A stretch of DNA of 32,238 nucleotides from Acidiferrobacteraceae bacterium (GTDB lineage Bacteria > Pseudomonadota > Gammaproteobacteria > Arenicellales > UBA868). The stretch is from the NCBI GenBank assembly GCA_018698075.1, contig JABINT010000092.1, positions 1 through 32,238 of the forward strand. The letters run 5' to 3'. A program made the position numbers and the translations under genes. Shown here in pieces: positions 1-7,935 of this stretch (the stretch's first letter is position 1; every line of letters starts with the position of its first letter). The notes beneath the pieces were generated by a model. The model had not been told where the DNA came from, did no database searches, and was given only the letters and a program-made list of their open reading frames with translations.

Positions 1-1
1 T

Positions 2-256
2 GCTCTTACAGAACGGACACCCGCCGAACGCCATGTCGTCATGACCTGGGCGCAGCGCCTCAAGCGCGTGTTCAACATCGATATCAAGACTTGCCAGACC
101 TGCGGCGCTACCATGAAGGTCATCGCCTGCATCGAAGATCCTGAGGTCATCCGGAAGATACTCACCCACATGGACGCCATCGCGCCGGCAACCGCACCCG
201 CAGCATTACCCAAACCCCGGGCGTCGCCCCAGACCGGGGTGTTCAACACTATCTGA
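2..256 (+). CDS. IS91-family transposase, C-terminal end (5' partial)
   Basis: The reading frame is open from base 2, so the gene starts outside the window; 84 codons and a TGA stop remain. The translation contains RLKRVFNIDIKTC, a CxxC pair (TCQTCGA), then KVIACIEDPEVIRKIL. This is the characteristic tail of IS91-family (HUH/Y2 rolling-circle) transposases, where the conserved block precedes a Pro/Ala-rich end. The first ATG, at 41, is internal to the family sequence and is not a credible start. The catalytic HUH and tyrosine motifs would lie outside the window, so whether the element is intact cannot be judged. Its orientation, reading toward the low-G+C operon, puts one end of the element between here and about base 700. 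Confidence 0.85.
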   Translation, partial: ALTERTPAERHVVMTWAQRLKRVFNIDIKTCQTCGATMKVIACIEDPEVIRKILTHMDAIAPATAPAALPKPRASPQTGVFNTI

Positions 257-711
257 ACTGCCCCGCTCTCCCATAGATGTCGTTCCTCAATACAGCAGAG
301 CCTTGTTCGGTCTGACGCCAGAAAACAACCGGAACTCCAGTTCCAGGCATCAACCATAGTGCATGATTTCGCCCCCATCCTCCCCGGACCATGTCGCTAA
401 CAGCCTCAGCTCCCCCAACAGCAATCCCCCAATACCTTGGTCATTTATCGAAGACCGCGTTTATACTTCCTATACGCTTAAACCAGAATATTGATCGGCA
501 TCTATCTTCACAATTGGCTCCCTGAAACCTTCGCTAGCATCGAATTATGTCGCTTGACCAGTTAATCATGCCCGATCCAGTAGCCTGTTACAATTTGATA
601 CCATTCGGAAAAACTTGGGACAAAATTGACTCTCACACAAGGTCAACTGCAGTCTGTGCCGATTCTGCATCAACGTAGAATTGCTCCAAACTAAATACCG
701 GGGGACATAAA
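257..711. mobile_element. Non-coding flank of the IS91-type element; 455 bases without a gene
   Basis: No convincing gene lies here. The left part, to about 400, resembles the non-coding tail that follows the transposase stop in IS91-type elements, which carries one terminus of the element. It contains a short palindrome at 331-344 (GGAACT, CC, AGTTCC). I cannot place the terminus exactly, because IS91 elements have no long terminal inverted repeats and do not duplicate their target. The right part contains the probable promoter and leader of the acyl-CoA synthetase operon. Confidence 0.45.
586..594 (+). promoter_or_regulatory. Possible extended -10 promoter for the ligase/Liv operon
   Basis: TG-T-TACAAT fits an extended -10 element (TGnTATAAT, one mismatch) about 120 bases before the first gene. 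The correctly spaced -35 position (566-571) does not match TTGACA, and the nearest TTGACC (554-559) is too far upstream. This is a weak inference from sequence only. Confidence 0.25.
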
Positions 712-2673
712 TTGACATCAGCAACCCTTGCTGCCCAACTCGATACAATTCCGAAACTGCTTGCACGAAACGCAACGACATTCGGCGAAAAACCCGCAAG
801 TCGAGAAAAAGAGTTTGGAATTTGGCAAAGTTGGAACTGGGCGGAAGTTCATGCCAATGTTGAGGAAATCGCTCTTGGAATGTTGGCAATCGGGGTCAAA
901 GCCGGGGATCACATTGTGATCGTCGGCAAAAACAGACCTGCGCTCTATTGGTCTATGGTTGCGGCTCAGTCAGTCGGTGCGGTGCCTGTGCCTCTCTATC
1001 AAGATGCGGTTGCTGAAGAGATGGCCTATACGCTTGATCATTGCGGCGCCAAGTTTGTCATTGTTGAAAATCAAGAGCAAGTTGACAAGATTTTTGAAAT
1101 TCCGGGTCAGACTGAATCGATTAAAAAGGTTATGTATCTGGATCCACGCGGCCTGCGAAAGTACGACCACAGGAACTTACATTCTTTTGAAGACATCCGT
1201 ACTCTTGGCAAAGAAGATCAAAGTAGGCTGCAGAGTATGCTGGCAGAACGCCAGAAAGTCCAAAATTATGACACGACTTGCGTCATGCTTTACACTTCTG
1301 GAACGACCGGCAAGCCCAAGGGTGTCGTTCTTTCCAATCGCAATATAATTGAAAGTGCGAAATCATCCTCTGAATTTGATGATTTGAAAGTCGGAGATTC
1401 TGTTCTGGCTTATCTTCCAATGGCCTGGGTCGGAGATTTCATTTTCTCAATAGGCCAGTGCTATTGGGCAGGGTTTTGCGTTTCTTGCCCAGAAAGCGAA
1501 GAGACTATGCAAAATGACTTGCGGGAAATCGGCCCAAGTTACTTTTTTGCGCCGCCAAGGTTTTTTGAAACCGTGCTGACAGCCGTAATGATCCGCATGG
1601 AAGACGCGTCCAAAACGAAACGTCGGATGTTCAAATTTTTTATGGATGTGGCAAAAAAAGTCGGGCCCGATCTTTTGGTTGGAAAGCCGGTTGGATTTAT
1701 GGATCGGTTGAAATACCGGCTTGGCACAATACTGGTTTATGGACCGCTGAAAAACAGAATGGGCATGACCCGCGTGCGGGTAGGTTACACGGCGGGTGAG
1801 GCTATCGGTCCGGAAATATTTGAATTTTACCGGTCACTTGGCATTAATCTAAAGCAACTGTACGGACAAACAGAAGCAAGTGTATTCATCACGCTTCAGC
1901 CAGACGGTGAAGTAAGACCAGATACCGTTGGCGTACCTGGACCCGGGGTTGAGATTAAAATCGATGACGACGGCGAGGTTCATTATCGCTCCCCGGGCGT
2001 CTTTATTGAATACTTCAAAAACCCCGAAAGTACGGCCTCAACGAAAGATCCTGATGGATGGGTTGCGACTGGCGACGCTGGGTTTATTGAAGACGATACT
2101 GGGCATTTACGTATCATAGACCGGGCAAAGGACGTAGGGAAAATGGCCGACGGCAGTCTGTTCGCACCAAAATATGTTGAGAACAAACTGAAGTTTTATC
2201 CAAATATCCTGGAAGCCGTAGTGTTTGGTGCCGATACAGATTCTTGTACCGCTTTTATCAACATAGATATTTCGGCCGTAGGTAACTGGGCCGAACGCAA
2301 CAACATTGCTTACGGTTCCTATCAGGAACTTGCGGGCCACGAACGTGTGCTTGATGTCATCAGCGGGCATGTCAAAGAGGTGAACCAGTCAATCGCCAGT
2401 GATCCGATGTTATCGGGCTGCCAAGTGCACAGATTCCTTGTTTTACACAAAGAACTTGACGCCGACGATGGCGAGATGACGCGAACACGTAAAGTCAGAA
2501 GACGGATTATCGGCGAGAAGTATAACGATTTAATCAAGGCGCTGACCGACGGCTCTAAAGAAATTTTTACCGAAACAGAAGTTACGTATGAAGATGGCCG
2601 CAAGGGATCAATCTCGGCGACGCTACAAATTCGGGATGTTGAGGTTGTTGCGCGAAAGGCCAAAGCAGCATGA
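712..2673 (+). CDS. Long-chain-type acyl-CoA synthetase (AMP-binding)
   Basis: Adenylate-forming ligase that activates a carboxylic acid to its CoA thioester through an acyl-AMP. The 653-residue protein has the size and motif order of FadD15/long-chain acyl-CoA synthetases: P-loop YTSGTTGKPKG (about 194-204), YGQTEA (384-389), the ATP-ribose aspartate in TGDAGF (about 453-458), and DRAKD (470-474). The start is TTG, chosen because GGGGGA at 700-705 is well spaced and no upstream in-frame ATG fits. The stop overlaps the livG ATG (ATGA), so the two are probably translationally coupled. Long-chain synthetases next to Liv-type transporters usually act on the imported acid; the true substrate (fatty, branched or aromatic acid) cannot be read from the sequence. 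Confidence 0.9.
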   Translation: MTSATLAAQLDTIPKLLARNATTFGEKPASREKEFGIWQSWNWAEVHANVEEIALGMLAIGVKAGDHIVIVGKNRPALYWSMVAAQSVGAVPVPLYQDAVAEEMAYTLDHCGAKFVIVENQEQVDKIFEIPGQTESIKKVMYLDPRGLRKYDHRNLHSFEDIRTLGKEDQSRLQSMLAERQKVQNYDTTCVMLYTSGTTGKPKGVVLSNRNIIESAKSSSEFDDLKVGDSVLAYLPMAWVGDFIFSIGQCYWAGFCVSCPESEETMQNDLREIGPSYFFAPPRFFETVLTAVMIRMEDASKTKRRMFKFFMDVAKKVGPDLLVGKPVGFMDRLKYRLGTILVYGPLKNRMGMTRVRVGYTAGEAIGPEIFEFYRSLGINLKQLYGQTEASVFITLQPDGEVRPDTVGVPGPGVEIKIDDDGEVHYRSPGVFIEYFKNPESTASTKDPDGWVATGDAGFIEDDTGHLRIIDRAKDVGKMADGSLFAPKYVENKLKFYPNILEAVVFGADTDSCTAFINIDISAVGNWAERNNIAYGSYQELAGHERVLDVISGHVKEVNQSIASDPMLSGCQVHRFLVLHKELDADDGEMTRTRKVRRRIIGEKYNDLIKALTDGSKEIFTETEVTYEDGRKGSISATLQIRDVEVVARKAKAA

Positions 2674-3482
2674 GTTCAGACCAATCCACACAAACCGCTG
2701 ATGGCCGCACAATTGGCGGACCGATTATGGAAGTCAAAGACATCTCTTTGAAATTTGGTGGTGTTACTGCGATTAAGAATATCTCATTTGATATAAACGA
2801 AGGCGAAATCCGCGCGATCATCGGGCCAAACGGCGCCGGAAAAACGTCGATGCTCAACGTCATTAACGGTTTTTATCATCCTCAAGAGGGACAGATTGTT
2901 TTTCGCGGTGAAGCCCGGACGGCAATGCGGCCGTATGTTGCTGCAAGTCAGGGAATTTCCCGCACATTTCAAAATGTTGCGCTGTTTGAGGGCATGTCCA
3001 CACTAGATAATATTATGGCTGGTCGAACTCTGAAAATGAAGAAGAATTTCTTTTGGCAGATGCTGCGGTTTGGCCCGGCGGAAGTTGAGGAATTTGAACA
3101 TCGAAAGGTTGTCGAAGAAATCATTGATTTCCTTGAAATTCAAGCCATTCGGAAAACACCAGTAGGGCGGTTGCCGTACGGGTTGCAAAAGCGCGTCGAG
3201 CTCGGGCGGGCACTTGCCGCTGAGCCGTCCCTTTTGCTGCTAGATGAGCCTATGGCAGGTATGAACGTTGAAGAAAAAGAAGATATGAGCCGGTTTATCT
3301 TAGATGTGAACGACCAGTTCGGCACAACGATTGCATTGATAGAACATGACATGGGTGTTGTGATGGATATCGCTGACCGTGTTGTTGTTCTGGATTACGG
3401 TCAAAAAATTGCCGACGGGCTACCCGCCGAAGTCCAAGCCAACCAAGATGTAATTGACGCTTATCTGGGGGTGGCGCACTGA
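2670..3482 (+). CDS. livG: Liv-type ABC transporter ATP-binding protein (LivG-like)
   Basis: Cytoplasmic ATPase of a branched-chain-amino-acid-type (HAAT) importer; it powers transport through the LivH/LivM channel. The 270 residues show Walker A GPNGAGKTS (52-60), the Q-loop SRTFQNVALF, an ABC signature in the LivG style (LPYGLQKRVELGRAL, where most ABC proteins have LSGGQ), Walker B LLLLDEP and the switch histidine in EHDMGVV. An N-terminal extension of about 19 residues precedes the domain. The start ATG overlaps the ligase stop, and the stop TGA overlaps the livH ATG, so this is the second gene of a tightly packed operon. Family assignment is firm; substrate is unknown. Confidence 0.93.
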   Translation: MSSDQSTQTADGRTIGGPIMEVKDISLKFGGVTAIKNISFDINEGEIRAIIGPNGAGKTSMLNVINGFYHPQEGQIVFRGEARTAMRPYVAASQGISRTFQNVALFEGMSTLDNIMAGRTLKMKKNFFWQMLRFGPAEVEEFEHRKVVEEIIDFLEIQAIRKTPVGRLPYGLQKRVELGRALAAEPSLLLLDEPMAGMNVEEKEDMSRFILDVNDQFGTTIALIEHDMGVVMDIADRVVVLDYGQKIADGLPAEVQANQDVIDAYLGVAH

Positions 3483-4438
3483 TGGATCTTTTATACGATA
3501 TTTTCGCTGACCCGTTCGTTCAAATGGCTGGAATGCCCGACTTTTTTGTTCAGGTCCTTTGGGAGGGTTTTGTTACCGGCACCCTCTATGCATTGATTGC
3601 TCTGGGTTTTGTTTTGATATTCAAAGCGTCGGGGGTATTTAATTTTGCCCAAGGCATCATGGTGGTTTTCGCTGCACTTACTTTGGTAGGGCTATACCAA
3701 GCGGGCGTGCCAGCTCTTTTGGCGCTCGTCCTTTCTCTTGGAGTTATGGGAACGTTGGCGGTCTCTGTCGAGCGACTGGTTTTGCGACATCTGGTTAATC
3801 AGCCCGACATCATTCTTTTCATGGCGACGATCGGCCTGTCTTATTTTTTAATCGGATTTGGAGAGTTCATATTCGGTGGTGAGACAAAATCTATGATTAC
3901 GTCTGAACTGGGGCTTCCTACTGGTTCCAGCGTTGTTGATTTTGCAGGTGGAATTGTGATTTTTCAGCATATCGACATTGCTGCCGTGGTCATTGCGGGA
4001 ATTCTTGTCACCAGTCTTGCATTGTTTTTCAGCAAATCTCGTATCGGTCGAGCGTTGCGCGCAGTTGCGGATGACCATCAAGCGGCACTGTCCGTCGGTA
4101 TTTCGTTGAACCAAATTTGGGTGATCGTTTGGTTTGCAGCCGGCATAGTTGCTCTGGCAACGGGGATCATGTGGGGTGCGCGTTCTGACGTTTCTTTCGC
4201 GCTTCAAATTGTTGCTTTAAAGGCGCTACCGGTTTTGATTTTAGGCGGATTTACTTCAGTTCCAGGCGCCATCGTCGGTGGATTGATCATCGGGTTTGGT
4301 GAAAAGATATTTGAAGTTTACTGGGGTGGGCTACTTGGCGGCGGTGTTGAAGGCTGGTTTGCCTATGTCATTGCGCTGATCTTCCTGCTTTTCCGACCCC
4401 AAGGCCTGTTTGGCGAAAAAATCATCGAGAGGATATAG
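3482..4438 (+). CDS. livH: Liv-type ABC transporter permease (LivH-like)
   Basis: Inner-membrane permease, 318 residues, strongly hydrophobic with about eight membrane segments. The stretch GTLYALIALGFVLIFKASGV near the N-terminus (followed by FNFAQG) is the hallmark of LivH proteins, as are RAVADDHQAALSVGI in the cytoplasmic ATPase-contact loop and LGGFTSVPGAIVGGLIIG near the C-terminus. It ends with FRPQGLFGEKIIERI, again typical of LivH. It pairs with the LivM-like protein encoded directly downstream. The start ATG shares its A with the livG TGA. The ligand is decided mainly by the binding protein, so the permease gives no substrate clue. Confidence 0.93.
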   Translation: MDLLYDIFADPFVQMAGMPDFFVQVLWEGFVTGTLYALIALGFVLIFKASGVFNFAQGIMVVFAALTLVGLYQAGVPALLALVLSLGVMGTLAVSVERLVLRHLVNQPDIILFMATIGLSYFLIGFGEFIFGGETKSMITSELGLPTGSSVVDFAGGIVIFQHIDIAAVVIAGILVTSLALFFSKSRIGRALRAVADDHQAALSVGISLNQIWVIVWFAAGIVALATGIMWGARSDVSFALQIVALKALPVLILGGFTSVPGAIVGGLIIGFGEKIFEVYWGGLLGGGVEGWFAYVIALIFLLFRPQGLFGEKIIERI

Positions 4439-4442
4439 CGCT

Positions 4443-5519
4443 ATGATTTATCGCGAAACCGGGCAGTTCAAAACAAATTACAAAGCCGACAACTCTATTT
4501 TTCCGATCCTGCAAGATCGGATAGCGATTATTTTTTACTTGTTTGTCGCCTTTATCGTCATTCCGGCTTTTGGGTCAGATTTTTTCATAAACTCCATGAT
4601 GATCCCGTTTTTGATCTTTGCGCTGGCAGCCATCGGATTGAATATTTTAACTGGCTTCACAGGGCAAATATCGCTTGGAACAGGCGCGTTTATGGGAGTT
4701 GGAGCCTACTCCTGTTATAAGCTGGTCACCATATTTCCCGACACCAACGTTATTTTTCTCATAGTAATTTCAGGGTTTTTCAGTGCGGCCATCGGCATGG
4801 TATTTGGCCTGCCGTCGTTACGGATCAAGGGATTTTACCTTGTGGTGACAACCCTTGCTGCCCAGTTCTTTTTGGAGTGGTGCTTTATTCGCATTGAGTG
4901 GCTTTACAACTACAACACGTCAGGTGCGATCGAAGTTCCTCGGCGTGAAGTTTTTAATGTAATTGTCACAGGACCAGAGGCCGCCGCGGTCACTCAGTAT
5001 CTGGTTGTTTTGAGTATCGTTGTTGCGATGACCTGGATTGCCTCTAACCTTATTCATGGCCGAATTGGCAGGTCGTGGATGATGATCCGTGACATGGATA
5101 TTGCAGCCGAACTCATGGGGGTTCGTCCACTTTATGCCAAATTATCGGCTTTTGCAGTTTCTTCGTTTTACGCGGGCGTTGCTGGTGCAATGATGGTGTT
5201 TATGTGGCTTGGGGCGGCTGAAGTTGAAAGTTTTGATGTCAATCACTCGTTCCTCATTTTGTTTATGGTCATCATCGGTGGGCTTGGCAGTATTAAAGGG
5301 TCGTTCCTTGGCGCTGCTTTTATCTGGATGTTGCCCGTTGTTCTCAGAGCATTTCCAAAAGCTCTTGGGCTGGATGTTCCGGTTGCCACGGTTGAGCACG
5401 TCAATTTCATGATTATTGGCGGGCTGATCATCTTTTTCCTTATTATAGAACCGAACGGGTTGGCCCGTATTTGGGCATTGTTAAAACAGAAATTACGCGT
5501 GTGGCCTTTTCCATATTAG
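4443..5519 (+). CDS. livM: Liv-type ABC transporter permease (LivM-like)
   Basis: Second inner-membrane permease of the Liv-type importer, 358 residues. Family blocks include GLNILTGFTGQISLGTGAFM, GLPSLRIKGFYLVVTTLAAQ, RSWMMIRDMDIAAELMGV (the loop contacting the ATPases), and VIIGGLGSIKGSFLGAAF. About eight to ten membrane segments are evident. I chose ATG 4443 rather than an upstream TTG at 4410 because GAGAGG (4427-4432) sits about 10 bases before it and the longer form would overlap livH by 29 bases. The C-terminus IEPNGLARIWALLKQKLRVW is the usual LivM ending. G+C is low here: a hand count of 4501-4560 gives 24 of 60. Confidence 0.93.
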   Translation: MIYRETGQFKTNYKADNSIFPILQDRIAIIFYLFVAFIVIPAFGSDFFINSMMIPFLIFALAAIGLNILTGFTGQISLGTGAFMGVGAYSCYKLVTIFPDTNVIFLIVISGFFSAAIGMVFGLPSLRIKGFYLVVTTLAAQFFLEWCFIRIEWLYNYNTSGAIEVPRREVFNVIVTGPEAAAVTQYLVVLSIVVAMTWIASNLIHGRIGRSWMMIRDMDIAAELMGVRPLYAKLSAFAVSSFYAGVAGAMMVFMWLGAAEVESFDVNHSFLILFMVIIGGLGSIKGSFLGAAFIWMLPVVLRAFPKALGLDVPVATVEHVNFMIIGGLIIFFLIIEPNGLARIWALLKQKLRVWPFPY

Positions 5520-5591
5520 GCTGCTGTCAAAATTGGTCAGGGATGAAACCACCCCGGCCCAACAAAGCAAGACTGGTTTCAATATCGTGAA

Positions 5592-5615
5592 GCAAGCAAC
5601 AGTTGGGTTGCTTGC
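5592..5615 (+). promoter_or_regulatory. Perfect hairpin between livM and livK
   Basis: GCAAGCAAC, loop AGTTGG, GTTGCTTGC: a perfect 9-bp stem with a 6-base loop, ending 8 bases before the GGGAGGA ribosome site of the binding-protein gene. No T-run follows, so it is not a classic terminator. Hairpins at this place in ABC operons often mark RNA processing or stabilise the binding-protein message, which fits a need for excess LivK; that role is inferred. Confidence 0.55.
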
Positions 5616-5635
5616 ATAACTTGGGAGGAACAGAA

Positions 5636-6937
5636 ATGTTCAAGAAAGTAACGACAGGGGCGGTTGCACTAGCAATCGTATCAACTCTGCAGATTGCACC
5701 GGTAAGCGCGCAAGAAACGCTATATGTACCGTTGCTGACATATCGTACTGGTCCATTTGCCGGTGGTGGTATTCCTATCGCCAATGGCTCGGCTGATTAC
5801 TATGCGATGCTTAACGAGCGCGACGGTGGTATTGGTGGCCTGAAAATTGTCACTGAAGAGTGCGAAACAAGCTACAACTCACAAAAAGGCGTTGAGTGTT
5901 ATGAAGCCACCAAGGGCAACGGCGCTCTTGTTTATAACCCATACTCAACCGGCATTACGCTTCAGCTTATTCCAAAAGCTCCAGTTGACGAAATTCCGGT
6001 GCTGTCGATGGGCTACGGTCTTTCTGCTGTTGCTGTAGGTGAAAAGTTCCCTTGGACCTTTAACTATCCTGCGTCTTATTGGGACCAAATGTCTTCGATT
6101 ATCAGCTTTATTGATACTCAAGACGGCGGCATCAAAGGTAAGAAAGTCGGATTTATCTACCTTGATGTTGGATACGGCAAAGAGCCTATTCCACTATTGG
6201 AATCACTGTCAGAATCCATGGGCTTTGAAGTTGTGAAGTTCCCGGTTGCTGGTAAAGAAATGCAGACGCAATCATCGCATTGGCTGAACGTTCGTAAAGA
6301 AAATCCTGATTGGATGATCATGTGGGGCTGGGGTGCAATGAACCCAACCGCGATCAAAGAAGCGGCCAAAATCAAGTACCCAATGGATCACTTCATTGGC
6401 AACTGGTGGTCAGGCGCTGATGTTGATCTAAAACCGGCTGGCGAAGCTGGCAAAGGGTACCGTTCAGCTAATATGGCTGCATCGGGCACGCATTTCCAAG
6501 CACTTCAAGACGTCATTAAGTATGTTGTTGAACCTGGCAACAGTCAGGCAGATCCCGACACAGTCGGAAGCGTTCTTTACAACCGTGGTCTCTATAACTC
6601 GGTTGTTGTTGCAGAAGCCATTCGCACTGCGCAGGAAATTGCGGGTCACGCAAACATTACCGGCGCAGAAATGCGCGCTGGTCTTGAAGCACTTGATCTT
6701 ACTGCTGAGCGTCTGGCCGAACTGGGCCTTGCTGACTTTACTGCTCCGATCAAAGCAACATGCGAAAACCATGGTAGCGGCGGTTCGATCTTCATGCAGC
6801 AGTGGGATGGATCAAAATGGGTTAGAACATCCGATTTGATTGCGCCGATGACAGATCTGGTGCGTGCAGAACTAGAAGCTGCTGCTGATCAGTACGTGTC
6901 AGACAAGCCTAATTGGAAAACCCAGTCCTGTAACTAA
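5636..6937 (+). CDS. livK: Liv-type periplasmic substrate-binding protein (LivK-like)
   Basis: Periplasmic ligand receptor of the Liv-type importer, 433 residues, of the type-I periplasmic binding fold (Peripla_BP_6 type). The N-terminus MFKKVTTGAVALAIVSTLQI plus APVSA-QE is a Sec signal peptide with likely cleavage after SA at about residue 23. The mature protein begins ETLYVPLLTYRTGPFAGGGI, the usual first strand and ligand loop. ATG 5636 was chosen over a TTG at 5603 because GGGAGGA (5623-5629) precedes it and the signal peptide starts exactly here. It is longer than amino-acid-binding LivK/LivJ (about 345-350 mature residues) and belongs to the larger group often found beside acyl-CoA ligases, which favours a carboxylic-acid ligand. 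It is bracketed by two perfect hairpins. Confidence 0.92.
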   Translation: MFKKVTTGAVALAIVSTLQIAPVSAQETLYVPLLTYRTGPFAGGGIPIANGSADYYAMLNERDGGIGGLKIVTEECETSYNSQKGVECYEATKGNGALVYNPYSTGITLQLIPKAPVDEIPVLSMGYGLSAVAVGEKFPWTFNYPASYWDQMSSIISFIDTQDGGIKGKKVGFIYLDVGYGKEPIPLLESLSESMGFEVVKFPVAGKEMQTQSSHWLNVRKENPDWMIMWGWGAMNPTAIKEAAKIKYPMDHFIGNWWSGADVDLKPAGEAGKGYRSANMAASGTHFQALQDVIKYVVEPGNSQADPDTVGSVLYNRGLYNSVVVAEAIRTAQEIAGHANITGAEMRAGLEALDLTAERLAELGLADFTAPIKATCENHGSGGSIFMQQWDGSKWVRTSDLIAPMTDLVRAELEAAADQYVSDKPNWKTQSCN

Positions 6938-6952
6938 GTCGGATCAATAAAA

Positions 6953-6982
6953 GTGGCCAACCCCTTCATTGGGGTTGGCCAC
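6953..6982 (+). terminator. Strong hairpin after livK (terminator or attenuator)
   Basis: GTGGCCAACCCC, loop TTCATT, GGGGTTGGCCAC: a perfect 12-bp stem starting 15 bases after the livK stop. A short T-run (ATTTTTA, about 6992-6998) lies ten bases beyond the stem, farther than in a textbook terminator. It probably protects the upstream livK message and lowers read-through into livF. Confidence 0.75.
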
Positions 6983-7014
6983 CCGAACGATCATTTTTAG
7001 CATGGAAGCACGAA

Positions 7015-7848
7015 ATGAGTATGTCTGAAGAAACTCAAACAAGCCAAGACTGCCTGCTTGAAGTGAATAATATTGAAGTCCTTTATAATCACGTCATTCT
7101 GGCCCTAAAGGGCGTCAGTCTCTCCCTTCAAGAAGGCGGAATTACAGCCATTCTGGGCGGCAACGGCGCTGGGAAAACAACTACTTTAAAGGCCATTTCA
7201 AATCTTCTTCACTCCGAAAGAGGCGAAGTTACCAAAGGTGTAATTTCGTATCGAGGAGAACCAATTGCTGATCTCAACCCGGCCGCACTTGTCAAAAAGG
7301 GTGTAGTCCAGGTGATGGAAGGTCGGCATTGTTTTGAGCACCTGACCATTGACGAAAACTTGCTGACAGGTGCATTCACCCGAAAGGATGGAAGCGGTGC
7401 TATCAACAGCGACATCGATCTGGTTTATTCATATTTTCCTCGCCTCAAAGAAAGGCGGAAAAGTCTTGCCGGGTATATCTCCGGTGGCGAACAGCAGATG
7501 TGTGCCGTTGGTCGCGCGCTGATGAGCCGCCCAGAGACGATTTTACTAGATGAGCCGTCTATGGGCCTGGCGCCACAGCTTGTTGAAGAGATTTTTGATA
7601 TCATCAAGGACCTCAACGAAAAAGAAAAAGTGTCCTTCCTGTTAGCCGAGCAAAATACCAGCGTGGCACTGCGTTATGCCCACCACGGCTATATTTTGGA
7701 GAGCGGACGCGTGGTTATGGATGGACCGGCGGAGGAGTTGGCCCAAAATCCTGACGTTAAGGAATTTTATCTTGGCATCTCGGATGAAGGTCGGAAGTCA
7801 TTTCGTGACACACGGTCGTATCGGCGCCGCAAGCGCTGGCTAAATTAG
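7015..7848 (+). CDS. livF: Liv-type ABC transporter ATP-binding protein (LivF-like)
   Basis: Second ATPase of the Liv-type importer, 277 residues. Walker A is GGNGAGKTT, the signature ISGGEQQMCAVGRAL (LivF style), Walker B TILLDEPSMGLAP, and the switch region LLAEQNTSVALRYAHHGYIL. There is an N-terminal extension of about 14 residues and an unusually basic C-terminal tail (RKSFRDTRSYRRRKRW) of about 25 residues after the normal LivF end (KEFYLGI). The tail is typical of the LivF subgroup found with AMP-ligases and aromatic or fatty acid clusters, though that association is from memory. An in-frame second ATG at 7021 could also be the start. It follows the strong hairpin downstream of livK, so its expression may be set apart from livK. 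Confidence 0.92.
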   Translation: MSMSEETQTSQDCLLEVNNIEVLYNHVILALKGVSLSLQEGGITAILGGNGAGKTTTLKAISNLLHSERGEVTKGVISYRGEPIADLNPAALVKKGVVQVMEGRHCFEHLTIDENLLTGAFTRKDGSGAINSDIDLVYSYFPRLKERRKSLAGYISGGEQQMCAVGRALMSRPETILLDEPSMGLAPQLVEEIFDIIKDLNEKEKVSFLLAEQNTSVALRYAHHGYILESGRVVMDGPAEELAQNPDVKEFYLGISDEGRKSFRDTRSYRRRKRWLN

Positions 7849-7935
7849 GACATAATTTATGGGCCGTTAATGGGCCGGAAAAATGCAAGGAAAACGCAGT
7901 TGCGAAAGCTCGGAATTGATTTGGGAACGAACTGA

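Noticed and set aside
566-889. Minus-strand open frame overlapping the start of the acyl-CoA synthetase
   Set aside because: No similarity recognised, and it conflicts with the well-supported ligase start and ribosome site.
7859-7877. Short tandem repeat ATGGGCCG, TTA, ATGGGCCG after livF
   Set aside because: Only two 8-base copies; likely chance, with no stem or known motif.
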